Shown: positions 54,677 through 61,836 of the stretch, piece by piece | Layout of the letters: each line of letters begins with the position of its first letter | Position numbering within the stretch: position 1 is the first letter of the stretch | From: JAWVFM01 sp963771655 | GTDB lineage: Bacteria > Actinomycetota > Thermoleophilia > Solirubrobacterales > 70-9 | Assembly (NCBI GenBank): GCA_963771655.1 | Contig: CAVYUG010000002.1 | Location: forward strand, 1 to 64,000 | Reading direction: 5' to 3' | Length of the DNA stretch: 64,000 nt | Notes under the pieces: model-generated | What the model saw: the letters and a program-made list of their open reading frames with translations, nothing else | Databases searched by the model: none | Told to the model about the DNA's origin: nothing | Program-made: the position numbers and the translations under genes

Positions 54677-55072
54677 TTACTCCTTCAACCCGGTGGCTTC
54701 GAGGGCTTCCCGCTTGCTTGCGAACGTCTCCACCCAGCGCAGCTTCCCCTCCTCGACGGTGAACACCTGAGCGTTCACCTGTTCGACCGGGGCGTCGCTA
54801 CCCGCGCCGCGTCCACTCCATCTCCCCACGGCGAGGGCTCGGGTCGCGTCGAGGGCCGTCAGCTCGAGCAGGTCGATGCGCACGTCGAGGGCATCCGTCT
54901 GCGTGGTCCACGCTTCGAGTATCTCCGCCTTGCCCCGGAGCAGCTTCGTCTCGACGGAGAAGTAGGGCTTCCACCTGAGATCGTCGTGCGCGTCGGCCAG
55001 GGCAGCGTCGAAGTCCCGCCGGTTGAAGGCTTCATCGCCTCTCCTGACCAGCTCCACGTTCTCCTGCGACAC
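54677..55072 (-). CDS. NTF2-like protein, cluster copy 5
   Basis: The 131-residue product starts at GTG 55072 with SQENVELVRRGDEAFNRRDFDAALADAHDDLRW and continues GKAEILEAWTTQTDALDVRI and VNAQVFTVEEGKLRWVETF. It ends EALEATGLKE, a C-terminal pattern shared by the cluster members. It lies 6 bp after the preceding copy and is the last gene of the five-gene run. SnoaL-like fold, specific role unknown. Confidence 0.85.
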   Translation of the reverse strand: MSQENVELVRRGDEAFNRRDFDAALADAHDDLRWKPYFSVETKLLRGKAEILEAWTTQTDALDVRIDLLELTALDATRALAVGRWSGRGAGSDAPVEQVNAQVFTVEEGKLRWVETFASKREALEATGLKE

Positions 55073-55078
55073 GATCGA

Positions 55079-55495
55079 CTACGAGTCGGTGGTCGAGTCA
55101 CCGATCCCGGCGGCCATTAGAGCCTCGGCGCGATCGAAGTACTCCTCGCCCCGCCGGATCTTGCCGTCCTCCACCGTCCACACCTGAGCCATCTCCATCG
55201 CGACGGGCGCACCGCTCTGTGCGGCGTGGCCGGTCCAACGCGTCCATGCGAATGCCCGGTCACCGTTGACGAGGACTTCCACCGGCTCGACGCGCAGATC
55301 GGGATAGGTGTCGACCCACGCCTTGAATTGCTTGCGGACAGCCTCGAGGCCGCGGTGCGTCGCGGGATCAGGGTCGTCGGAGGAGTTGACGTACTCGCTG
55401 TCGGCATGCCACAGATCGTCCGGCGGCACCTTCTCGCCGTCGTTGAACCGGCGGTACGCAGACCGGATGAAGTCTTCGATTCCCTGTGTCGACAT
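55079..55495 (-). CDS. NTF2-like protein, cluster copy 4
   Basis: The 138-residue product begins MSTQGIEDFIRSAYRRFNDGEKVPPDDLWHADSEY and differs more from the others (no MSQENVE start). AVRKQFKAWVDTYPDLRVEPVEV and AQVWTVEDGKIRRGEEYFDRAEAL follow, the usual SnoaL-like strand pattern. It starts 3 bp after the stop of copy 3 and so is probably co-transcribed with it. Confidence 0.85.
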   Translation of the reverse strand: MSTQGIEDFIRSAYRRFNDGEKVPPDDLWHADSEYVNSSDDPDPATHRGLEAVRKQFKAWVDTYPDLRVEPVEVLVNGDRAFAWTRWTGHAAQSGAPVAMEMAQVWTVEDGKIRRGEEYFDRAEALMAAGIGDSTTDS

Positions 55496-55498
55496 CGT

Positions 55499-55900
55499 CT
55501 ACTCCCGTAGCCCGGCGGCTTCGAGGGCCTCCATTTCCTGGTGGGGGAGGAAGCTCTCCACGCGTGTCGCGCGGCCGTCGTCGTCAAACGTCCAGACGGC
55601 CCAGGCGTCGAGATTCAGCTCGATGCCGCTCCCGGCTCCACGGGCCTCGGCGATTTGGTGGACCAGGACTTTGTTGCCCTGCATGCGGAATTCGACCGGC
55701 TCGATGCGTTGCTCCTCGAAAGCGTCTGGCTCCATCCATGCCCGCAGCGCGTCCGCGCCCCTCCGCGACCCCTGGCCCCCAGGCGGGATGAACTCGATCT
55801 CGGGATGGGCCAGCCCAATCGCGTTGTCGAAGTCACCGCGGTTGAACGCCTCATACGCGCCACGGAGGCTGCTGATGATCTCCCGATCTCGGCCGGACAT
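55499..55900 (-). CDS. NTF2-like protein, cluster copy 3
   Basis: The 133-residue product begins MSGRDREIISSLRGAYEAFNRGDFDNAIGLAHPEIEF and has GADALRAWMEPDAFEEQRIEPVEF, the strand DAWAVWTFDDDGRATRVESF and the shared C-terminus MEALEAAGLRE. ATG 55900 is embedded in the conserved 26-bp promoter element (55897-55922), which favours this leaderless start over an in-frame extension upstream. Confidence 0.87.
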   Translation of the reverse strand: MSGRDREIISSLRGAYEAFNRGDFDNAIGLAHPEIEFIPPGGQGSRRGADALRAWMEPDAFEEQRIEPVEFRMQGNKVLVHQIAEARGAGSGIELNLDAWAVWTFDDDGRATRVESFLPHQEMEALEAAGLRE

Positions 55901-55922
55901 CGCCCGCGCAGTATCCCGCGGC
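55897..55922 (-). promoter_or_regulatory. Conserved promoter element, copy A
   Basis: On the minus strand the element reads GCCGCGG, then GATACT, then a 9-bp GC block, then the ATG. The same 26 bp, with at most two differences, occur at 56785-56810 and 61801-61826, always fused to the start codon of an NTF2-like gene. GATACT resembles an actinobacterial -10 and its spacing suggests a leaderless transcript. Confidence 0.6.
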
Positions 55923-55945
55923 ATCGATCGATGGGGCTCGACCGC

Positions 55946-56395
55946 CTATTCCCGCAGCCCGGCGGCCCCGAGGGTTTCGCCGCTGAGGCCGAGTGCGCGA
56001 AGGGCACCCTTCACGGTCAGGTGGTCCTCCCACCGGAAGATGCGCCCGTGGCGCAGCCATACGCAGCCGTAGAGGTCTCCGTCCAGCTTGGCGCCGCTCT
56101 CGCGGCCCTCGGCCCGGATCGTCGAGTGCAAGAGGACGCGATCATCGCTCACGGGGATCACCTTCTTGAACACGAACTCGATGCCCTCCCAAGCAGCCCG
56201 GTAGTCGATCCGGAAGCGGCCGATCTCCTCGACGCCGTGGCACGGTCGGGCTTCCGGAAACTTTCGCACCGGGTAGTAGTCGGCGTCGGGGTCAAAGAAG
56301 TCGGCGGCGGCCCGACTCCAGCCAACCGCAGCGACGTCAGCCGAGCTCAGTGTCTCAACGTACTTCCGCACGATCTCCACGTTCTCCTGGGGCAT
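55946..56395 (-). CDS. NTF2-like protein, cluster copy 2
   Basis: The 149-residue product begins MPQENVEIVRKYVETLSSADVAAVGWSRAAADFFDPDADYY. It has a typical SnoaL-like core (GVEEIGRFRIDYRAAWEGIEFVFKKVIPVSDDRVLL, YGCVWLRHGRIFRWEDHL) and the C-terminus ETLGAAGLRE. It starts 4 bp after copy 1 and is probably co-transcribed. It is slightly longer than the others because of an Asp/Tyr-rich insertion near residue 35. Confidence 0.86.
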   Translation of the reverse strand: MPQENVEIVRKYVETLSSADVAAVGWSRAAADFFDPDADYYPVRKFPEARPCHGVEEIGRFRIDYRAAWEGIEFVFKKVIPVSDDRVLLHSTIRAEGRESGAKLDGDLYGCVWLRHGRIFRWEDHLTVKGALRALGLSGETLGAAGLRE

Positions 56396-56399
56396 TTGC

Positions 56400-56788
56400 C
56401 TACTGCGACAGCCCGGCGGCTTCGAGGGCCTCGACTTTGGTTGGAAGTACCCGCAGGCGCCGCAGCTTGCCGTCCTGCAGCGTCCACAGGTGCGCTTCGC
56501 GCCGCTCGACACTCACGCCGCTCATCTTCCCCCGTGCCCACGTATGGATGATCGCGATCACTTGGTCTCCCGCCTCGATCCATTCGTCCACCTCCCGCCA
56601 TAGGACGTCATCACGCCCAGCCAGTCACGCCAGAACGCACGGACGCCGTCGAGACCCCGATAGGTGCGGCCGAGGAAAGACGACTCGATCTCGACCTCTG
56701 GGTCGTAGAAGCTCAAGGCCGCCTCGTTGTCGTGGCGCTCGGACGCCTCAAACGCCTGACGCACAACGTTGACGTTCGCCTGCGACAT
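56400..56788 (-). pseudogene. NTF2-like protein, cluster copy 1, frameshifted
   Basis: ATG 56788 begins MSQANVNVVRQAFEASERHDNEAALSFYDPEVEIESSFLG and GVRAFWRDWLGVMTSY. Near 56603 the frame shifts, and the expected continuation WREVDEWIEAGDQVIAI and AHLWTLQDGKLRRLRVL is in another frame, ending VEALEAAGLSQ. The span is two bases over 129 codons, consistent with one missing base. Without the indel it would be an ordinary SnoaL-like protein. It is first in the five-gene run, behind promoter copy B. Confidence 0.8.
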
Positions 56789-56810
56789 CGCCCGCGCAGT
56801 ATCTCGCGGC
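56785..56810 (-). promoter_or_regulatory. Conserved promoter element, copy B
   Basis: This 26-bp copy differs from copy A by one base. On the minus strand, GATACT lies 9 bp before ATG 56788 and is preceded by GCCGCGA. It is the probable promoter for the five-gene NTF2-like run. Confidence 0.6.
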
Positions 56811-56951
56811 GACGCCAGGGCCTGGCCGCTAGGTGCGCCTCGCGCGAGGCGTGACAAGAGCGGCTGACGTCCGCTCACCGCGCGGGGGCGACGCGCCCTT
56901 GCCCAGCGGAGTAGGTTGCGGACGGAGTTCAACACAAAGGAGGTGGTGCTG

Positions 56952-57260
56952 GTGTATGCCAGGATCGCGCGGTTCGAGGGTGGCGACACATCGCAGATGG
57001 ATGCGGTGATAGGCGGCGCGCGCCAGATGATGGATTCGAACTTCGACTCGCCGCCCGAGGGGTTGGAGGGCCTGAAGGCCATGTGGATGCTCGTCGACCG
57101 CGAGAACGCCCGAGGGCTGGGCGTCACGCTCTTCGAGAACGAGGAGGACCTGCGCCGCGGCGACGAGGCGCTGAACGCGATGTCCCCCTCTGTCGACGCT
57201 GGCCAGCGCCGCTCGAACGTCGAGATCTACGAGATAGCCCACCGCAGGGAACGCGGATAA
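56952..57260 (+). CDS. Small alpha/beta-barrel protein (antibiotic biosynthesis monooxygenase-like)
   Basis: The 102-residue product begins VYARIARFEGGDTSQMDAVIGGARQ, a dimeric alpha+beta barrel pattern. A second half follows (GLEGLKAMWMLVDRENARGLGVTLFENEEDLRRGDEALNAMSP) with the ending VEIYEIAHR. This layout matches ABM-like or DUF1330-like small proteins. GTG 56952 has AAAGGAGG 8 bp upstream. It is the last gene before the tRNA-Val fragment and reads toward it. Confidence 0.75.
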   Translation: MYARIARFEGGDTSQMDAVIGGARQMMDSNFDSPPEGLEGLKAMWMLVDRENARGLGVTLFENEEDLRRGDEALNAMSPSVDAGQRRSNVEIYEIAHRRERG

Positions 57261-57274
57261 AACGTCATCCAGGC

Positions 57275-57290
57275 CCGATCCCTATCGGGA
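57275..57290 (+). terminator. Short hairpin ahead of the tRNA-Val fragment
   Basis: CCCGAT (57275-57280) pairs with ATCGGG (57285-57290) around CCCT, 15 bp after the preceding stop. It could terminate that transcript. The stem is short, so support is moderate. Confidence 0.35.
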
Positions 57291-57294
57291 AGCA

Positions 57295-57339
57295 TGGGCG
57301 CGGCTGGTTTCGAGCCAGCGACCTCTCGCGTGTGAAGCT
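57295..57339 (-). other. 3' half of tRNA-Val(CAC), putative att site
   Basis: These 45 bp match 61836-61880, the 3' half of the intact tRNA-Val(CAC) gene from the anticodon loop to the discriminator, with one mismatch (57315). Similarity ends at both sides. The 5' half is missing, so it is not a functional tRNA. It is the far-end direct repeat of a 4.5 kb segment. Confidence 0.8.
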
Positions 57340-57501
57340 AGATCGTGCGGTGCGTCTGTTCCCAAGCGGAGCTTGCCGGAGCCAGACAAACGCCTGCGCC
57401 GAGAGGGAATTCGCGCGCACGCAGGGCTGGCATTGTCCGGGCTTGCGCGGCAGAGATGGTCGCTCAGAGTTCGTCGCCGAGATGCGGCTGAGCCCAGCCG
57501 C

Positions 57502-58614
57502 TTAGCGGGGGGGAATGACCCAACCGGGCGCGGCCATTTGGACCCGGCCGACGCCCACGATCTCGACCTGCTCGCCGGGAGTGCAGGCGCGGATGTCGTG
57601 GTCCTCTCGGCGCAGTCGACGGCGCAGGGAGGCCAGTGCCGGCAGGCCCACCGCCGCCGGGATGGTGAGCAGCACGGCCCGGTAGGCCAGCACCGCCACG
57701 GCCGCGTCGGTGGCGTTGACGCCGTAGAGGAGAAGGGCACCGATGAGCCCGAGGTCGAGGCCGCCGATGCCGCCTGGGAGAGGGACCAAGCCTCCAAGCT
57801 GCCCGATCAGATAGGCCAGGACCAGCGCGTCAATGGGTGGTTCGGGATTCCCGAAGGCCGGAAAGCACACGCCCAGTACCGCGAGGTCGAAGACGAGATA
57901 GCCGAGGGAGCCGGTCCACATCGCGGACGAGCGCAGAAGGCTGACGGCCTCGCCCACGCCATCGGCCAGCGCCGCCAGCGACGTGCGCAGGCGGCGGTGA
58001 CCGGAACGGGCGGCGCGCGAGCGTGCGATGCGACCGGCGGCAAGAGCCAAGGCGATCGCCCCCACACCGATGATCGCCGGGATGGCTCCGAGTGTGAGTC
58101 GCTGAGACGGGCCCGGGAGGAGGCCGATCGCCAGAGCCGCGCCCGCGACGGCGAGCAGGCCCACATTGGCGATGCTGGTCACGAGGAAGAAGGCCACGGT
58201 GCGCCGGGCGATGCGATCTCCTGGGACGCCGCCGCGGCGAAGGATCCAGGCACCAAGTGCGAGACCCCCGGCGCCACCGACGGAGAGCAAGGAGTTCGCG
58301 GCCTGCTCGCTGAGGCCGATCTCGGTGCTCGTTCGCCAGCTCATGTGCTCGCAGAAGACAGCCCGGAAGGCGAGGACGTAGGAAGCGCAGGAGAGGAGCT
58401 CGAGGACCACCGCGAGCGCGATCCATCCGGGCTCGGCTCCGCGGAACGCCTGCCTGACCGAGGCAAGACCGGGAAGCAGCGCGAGGACGGCGACGATGAC
58501 GATGGCGACTGCTGCGAGGACGAGGAGGGATCGGCGGACGCGGGAGCGCGAGAACCCCTCGGGCAGTGGTTCGGCTTCAAGCGGAACGAGCTCGACGTCG
58601 TCGATCGCGCTCAC
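57502..58614 (-). CDS. Polytopic membrane protein of the lysylphosphatidylglycerol synthase TM family
   Basis: The 370-residue protein has about eight transmembrane helices: VLAAVAIVIVAVLALLPGLA near residue 32, SEQAANSLLSVGGAGGLALGAWILRRGG near 102 and AYLIGQLGGLVPLPGGIGGLDLGLIGALLLYG near 268. The last is the family signature PLPGGIGG (pfam03706, MprF/AglD-like flippases). No aminoacyl-transfer domain follows. It may move lipids or lipid-linked molecules across the membrane. It is the last gene of the four-gene operon inside the putative element, 36 bp after the zinc-finger gene. Confidence 0.85.
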   Translation of the reverse strand: MSAIDDVELVPLEAEPLPEGFSRSRVRRSLLVLAAVAIVIVAVLALLPGLASVRQAFRGAEPGWIALAVVLELLSCASYVLAFRAVFCEHMSWRTSTEIGLSEQAANSLLSVGGAGGLALGAWILRRGGVPGDRIARRTVAFFLVTSIANVGLLAVAGAALAIGLLPGPSQRLTLGAIPAIIGVGAIALALAAGRIARSRAARSGHRRLRTSLAALADGVGEAVSLLRSSAMWTGSLGYLVFDLAVLGVCFPAFGNPEPPIDALVLAYLIGQLGGLVPLPGGIGGLDLGLIGALLLYGVNATDAAVAVLAYRAVLLTIPAAVGLPALASLRRRLRREDHDIRACTPGEQVEIVGVGRVQMAAPGWVIPPR

Positions 58615-58650
58615 GCGCTGAGCTCGATCATCGCCGCGGAAGCTCGTCGG

Positions 58651-58962
58651 TCACATCAGGGGTGAGGGGGGAATGTGGGTCTCCCCGCGTACTTCTGGGA
58701 TCAGCATGGCGAGTTGATCGACGACGCACCATGACCAATCCTCACCGGCCTCGAGCGAGCGCATGATCGGATGTGAGCTCTCGTGCGCATGGCGCGAAGC
58801 GTGCCGGTTGGGCGAGCTGTCGCAGCATCCGACCTTGCCGCACTCGAGGCAGATCCGCAGGTGTACCGAGCCATCGCCCGACTCCAGGCAGTCCTCGCAG
58901 CCGTCCACCGACTCGGGGAGCTCGGTGATCAGGACGTGGTCGAGATGGTCACAGGAGGGCAT
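58651..58962 (-). CDS. UBP-type zinc finger protein 2
   Basis: The 103-residue single ZnF-UBP domain has CDHLDHV near residue 4, GCEDCLESG near 22, RICLECGKVGCC near 37, RHASRHAHESSHP near 53 and WSWCVVDQ near 77. Compared with eukaryotic UBP fingers the Trp is kept but the Arg after the CG motif is Asp, and Val replaces the Tyr. A short C-terminal tail (IPEVRGETHIPPSPLM) follows. ATG 58962 is 5 bp after the stop of the DsbA-like gene. Function unknown in bacteria. Confidence 0.85.
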   Translation of the reverse strand: MPSCDHLDHVLITELPESVDGCEDCLESGDGSVHLRICLECGKVGCCDSSPNRHASRHAHESSHPIMRSLEAGEDWSWCVVDQLAMLIPEVRGETHIPPSPLM

Positions 58963-58967
58963 TGCCT

Positions 58968-59501
58968 TCACCCGCCCTTCAGCCTTGCCGGCACGACCTG
59001 CCCAAGCTGGCGCCATGGGCCCTGGAGTCGCTCACCGTCGAGGAAGAACGTCGGGGTTCCGTGGACCCCGGCCTGTTGTCCGCTTTCCATATCGGCGAGA
59101 ACGCGCTCACGGAAGCTGCGTTCCCCGAGGGCGGCCTCGGCTTCTTCTCGTTCGATTTTCAGCTCTTGGGCAACCGCGAGCAGATCCTGGTGCGCGAAGC
59201 TCTCTCGCCCGGTAAGCAACAGCGCGTGCGCTTTCCAGAACTTCCCATGGGCTGCCGCGAGCTCGGATAGCTCGGCCGCGAGATCGGCTCCCGGATGCAG
59301 CTCGGGATCGGGAAGGTGCCGCCAGACGAGGCGCAGGCCGTCGAAGCGATCGAGCAACGACATCACCGGACGATCCGCTGTGAAGCAGAACCGGCAGGCG
59401 AAGTCCCCGTACTCGACGAGGGTGAGTGCGGGCGAAGAGGCGCCGATGACGTGGTCGCGCTCGTCGACCTCCACAAGCGCTCCTGCGGAGGATGCGGTCA
59501 C
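58968..59501 (-). CDS. DsbA-like thioredoxin-fold protein ending in RLKGG
   Basis: The 177-residue product has the DsbA-type fold: TLVEYGDFACRFCFTAD near residue 25 (CxxC, here CRFC), a helical insertion (DLAAELSELAAAHGKFWKAHALLL) and the cis-Pro loop GVHGTPTFFLDGERLQG near 148. It has no signal peptide, so it is probably cytoplasmic. It ends VPARLKGG, shorter than most relatives and reminiscent of the ubiquitin tail RLRGG. GTG 59501 has GGGAG upstream. It lies between the FAD-reductase and zinc-finger genes in one operon. Confidence 0.82.
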   Translation of the reverse strand: MTASSAGALVEVDERDHVIGASSPALTLVEYGDFACRFCFTADRPVMSLLDRFDGLRLVWRHLPDPELHPGADLAAELSELAAAHGKFWKAHALLLTGRESFAHQDLLAVAQELKIEREEAEAALGERSFRERVLADMESGQQAGVHGTPTFFLDGERLQGPWRQLGQVVPARLKGG

Positions 59502-59523
59502 GTGCTCGCTCCCGCGACGTCGG

Positions 59524-61146
59524 TCATTTCGCGACTCCGGGCGTGGCCGCTTCCTGCTCACGGATGTGGGCATGAACCAGCTGCACGACCATCGCGCCCT
59601 CGCCGACGGCGGTGGCGCATCGTTTCGTCGAGCCTGAACGAACGTCCCCAGCCGCGTAGACGCCCCGCACGCTCGTCTCGAGCAGGTATTCGCCGCCCAC
59701 TGCGGCGCCGGTGAGGATGAAGCCGTCCTCGTCGCGCTCAACCGCCTCGTCGAGCCACTCCGTGCACGGCCGCGCACCGAGGAAGAGAAACAAGAACGCG
59801 AACGGCAGGCGTTCGCCGTCCTTGAGCGTCACGGCTTCGAGCCGGCCGTCCTGCCCGTGCAGTTCCGCGATCTCGCTGCGATCGCGCACCGCCACGCCAT
59901 AGCGCTCCAGCTCGCGCACGAGGTAGTCAGACATCGTCTCGCGGAGATCGGCGCGGCGGTGGAGCAGGGTCACGAGCGCCCCTCCACGCGCGAGCCAGAC
60001 AGCGGCCTGGCCGGCCGAGTTTCCCCCGCCGACGACGGCGACACGCGATGCCCCGCACAGCTCCTGCTCAGGCGGCCCCGCCGCATAGAAAACGCTCAGG
60101 CCCTCGTACTCCGCGAGGCCCTCGACCGGAAGGCGGCGGTACTCGGCGCCGGTCGCGAGGAGGACCGCGCGAGCGGCGATCTCCTGGCCCTCATCGAGCC
60201 GGACGACGTGCCGTCCGTTTCCGGGCTCGAGCGCGACCGCCCGGTATGGCGTCGCCGGCCGCGCGCCAAACTTGCGCGCCTGAACGACCGCCCTGCCGGT
60301 GAGCTCGGTCCCGGTGATCCCGGCCGGGAAGCCGAGGTAGTTCTCGATCCTGCGCGATTGACCGGCCTGGCCGCCGAGGCCGTTGCCGTCGATGATCAGC
60401 GTGTCGAGACCCTCCGAGGCACCGTAAACCGCGGCACCGAGGCCCGCCGGACCCGCACCGACCACGAGCAAATCGACCTCCTCGCGCGGGGCGAGCTCGC
60501 GGCCGATCCCGAGCGCGCGAGACAGCTCCCCAGAGGAAGGTGCTTGCATCTCCGCACCGCCGGGGAGTCGCACGAGCGGGAGGCTCGAGGCGTCGAGTCC
60601 GGCGACGAGCGCCGCGGCCTCCGGGTCGTCTCCGTTCTCCGGATCGCGCCATGTCACGGGGAGCCGGTTGCTGCGAGCAAACTCGACCAACCGCCTCGTT
60701 GTAGGGGACGAACGCGGGCCGACAATCTCGAGTCCAAGCCCCGCGACCGTTTGCAGCGCCTCGCGCCGGTTGATGAACGTCGTCAGCAGCAGATCACTGA
60801 GTGGCTCGTCGTCGAACAGCAGGGCGCGGAGCGACTCTCTGTCGACCGCGACGTAGCGGACGGGCTCGGTGACGATGGCGGTCACGAAGGCGCTCTGCCC
60901 AGATAGAAGATTGAGCTCGCCGAGGAAATTCGACGCGCCGTGCCGAACGATCTCGTTGCCGGCGCCGTCGAGGATCGCGACGGCGCCCTCGAGGATCGCG
61001 ATAAACGGGTAATCGTCGTCGCCCACCTGGTAGAGGGCATCGCCTACTTCCGCGGAGCGCTCTTCACCGAGCTCGGCGATCTTTCCGAGTTGCGAGAGCG
61101 ACAGTGCCGGGCTTTCTGGGGCCCTCATCGGGCTTGATTCGTTCAT
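59524..61146 (-). CDS. cNMP-binding/thioredoxin-like/FAD oxidoreductase fusion
   Basis: The 540-residue protein has an N-terminal cNMP-binding domain (residues 15-135; PFIAILEGAVAIL, FLGELNLLSGQSAFVTAI), a central thioredoxin-like segment (140-210; SSLPLVRLPGGAEMQAPS) and a thioredoxin reductase-like C-terminal part (220-530). The FAD site is VVGAGPAGLGAAVYGASEGL, the NADPH site is VVGGGNSAGQAAVWLARGG near 362 and the FAD C-terminal motif is GVYAAGDVRSG near 503. The redox CxxC (CATC) of thioredoxin reductase is absent, so electrons must leave by another route, perhaps to the DsbA-like protein encoded 22 bp downstream. It is the first gene of the four-gene operon. Confidence 0.9.
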   Translation of the reverse strand: MNESSPMRAPESPALSLSQLGKIAELGEERSAEVGDALYQVGDDDYPFIAILEGAVAILDGAGNEIVRHGASNFLGELNLLSGQSAFVTAIVTEPVRYVAVDRESLRALLFDDEPLSDLLLTTFINRREALQTVAGLGLEIVGPRSSPTTRRLVEFARSNRLPVTWRDPENGDDPEAAALVAGLDASSLPLVRLPGGAEMQAPSSGELSRALGIGRELAPREEVDLLVVGAGPAGLGAAVYGASEGLDTLIIDGNGLGGQAGQSRRIENYLGFPAGITGTELTGRAVVQARKFGARPATPYRAVALEPGNGRHVVRLDEGQEIAARAVLLATGAEYRRLPVEGLAEYEGLSVFYAAGPPEQELCGASRVAVVGGGNSAGQAAVWLARGGALVTLLHRRADLRETMSDYLVRELERYGVAVRDRSEIAELHGQDGRLEAVTLKDGERLPFAFLFLFLGARPCTEWLDEAVERDEDGFILTGAAVGGEYLLETSVRGVYAAGDVRSGSTKRCATAVGEGAMVVQLVHAHIREQEAATPGVAK

Positions 61147-61209
61147 TCGGCCAAGTCAGGAGAGCGCCGAAGAGAGGCAACCATCAGCTTAGGGACATCG
61201 CGAGGCCCC

Positions 61210-61365
61210 TCAGGCGACGAGCCGGGCAGGGACCCCGCCCTTCACCTGGTTGAGAAGTGTCTGCACGACCTCGCGCACCTGGTCATCGAGGTTCTCGTCG
61301 TTGAGGCGGCCGTTCTGGTCGAGACGGGTCAAGCGGTCATCGTGGGAGCAGAGGTAGGCAACCAT
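61210..61365 (-). CDS. Small hypothetical protein
   Basis: From ATG 61365 the 51-residue product reads MVAYLCSHDDRLTRLDQNGRLNDENLDDQVREVVQTLLNQVKGG and ends in PARLVA. It has a likely C-terminal amphipathic helix. An upstream in-frame ATG (61404) would overlap the neighbouring NTF2-like gene. No family recognised and no clear RBS. Confidence 0.45.
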   Translation of the reverse strand: MVAYLCSHDDRLTRLDQNGRLNDENLDDQVREVVQTLLNQVKGGVPARLVA

Positions 61366-61396
61366 GCGGATCCGGCCCAAGCTCCTGCGACATCGC

Positions 61397-61804
61397 CTAC
61401 TCACGCAATCCGGCGGCTTCGAGGGCCTGCGCGTGGTCGAAGAAGAACTCGATCTTGGTGATCTGTCCCTCTCGGACGGCGTAAATGGCGGTCAGGCTGG
61501 AGCGCAGGTCGATACCGCTGGCCTGGCCCCTGCCTCCCCAGTCGGCCCGGGCTATAACCCGGTCGCCCACGGAGGAGATTTCCCTGATCACCCCGGTGCG
61601 TGCGCCCCCCTCCCAGCCCTGGTCGATCTCGGCGAAAAAGCGTCTGAACTCCTCGCGACCGCGAAACGGCTTTGCCTCGGGGAAGCGGGACGAATCGGGG
61701 TGGACCTCGACGTCTTCTGCCATGAACTCGAGATACGCGTCGGCACCACGGCGTCGTAGCGCCTCAATGCACGACCTGACCAACTCGACGTTCTCCTGCG
61801 ACAT
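61397..61804 (-). CDS. NTF2-like protein beside tRNA-Val
   Basis: The 135-residue product begins MSQENVELVRSCIEALRRRGADAYLEFMAEDVEVHPDSSRF. It has GREEFRRFFAEIDQGWEGGARTGVIREI, the strand AIYAVREGQITKIEFFFDHAQ and the shared C-terminus ALEAAGLRE. It is a SnoaL-like fold protein, closest in sequence style to the cluster at 54.7-56.8 kb. ATG 61804 lies in promoter element copy C, 33 bp from the tRNA-Val 3' end. Confidence 0.88.
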   Translation of the reverse strand: MSQENVELVRSCIEALRRRGADAYLEFMAEDVEVHPDSSRFPEAKPFRGREEFRRFFAEIDQGWEGGARTGVIREISSVGDRVIARADWGGRGQASGIDLRSSLTAIYAVREGQITKIEFFFDHAQALEAAGLRE

Positions 61805-61826
61805 CGCGCGCGCAGTATCTCGCGGC
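61801..61826 (-). promoter_or_regulatory. Conserved promoter element, copy C
   Basis: The third copy of the 26-bp element differs from copy B by one base. On the minus strand GATACT lies 9 bp before ATG 61804. It sits between the tRNA-Val gene and the NTF2-like gene. Confidence 0.6.
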
Positions 61827-61836
61827 GGAAGGACGA

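Noticed and set aside
57373..58665. Long plus-strand frame of 430 codons opposite the membrane-protein gene
   Set aside because: It is an antisense shadow: low-complexity charged sequence, whereas the minus frame has a clean transmembrane pattern and family motif.
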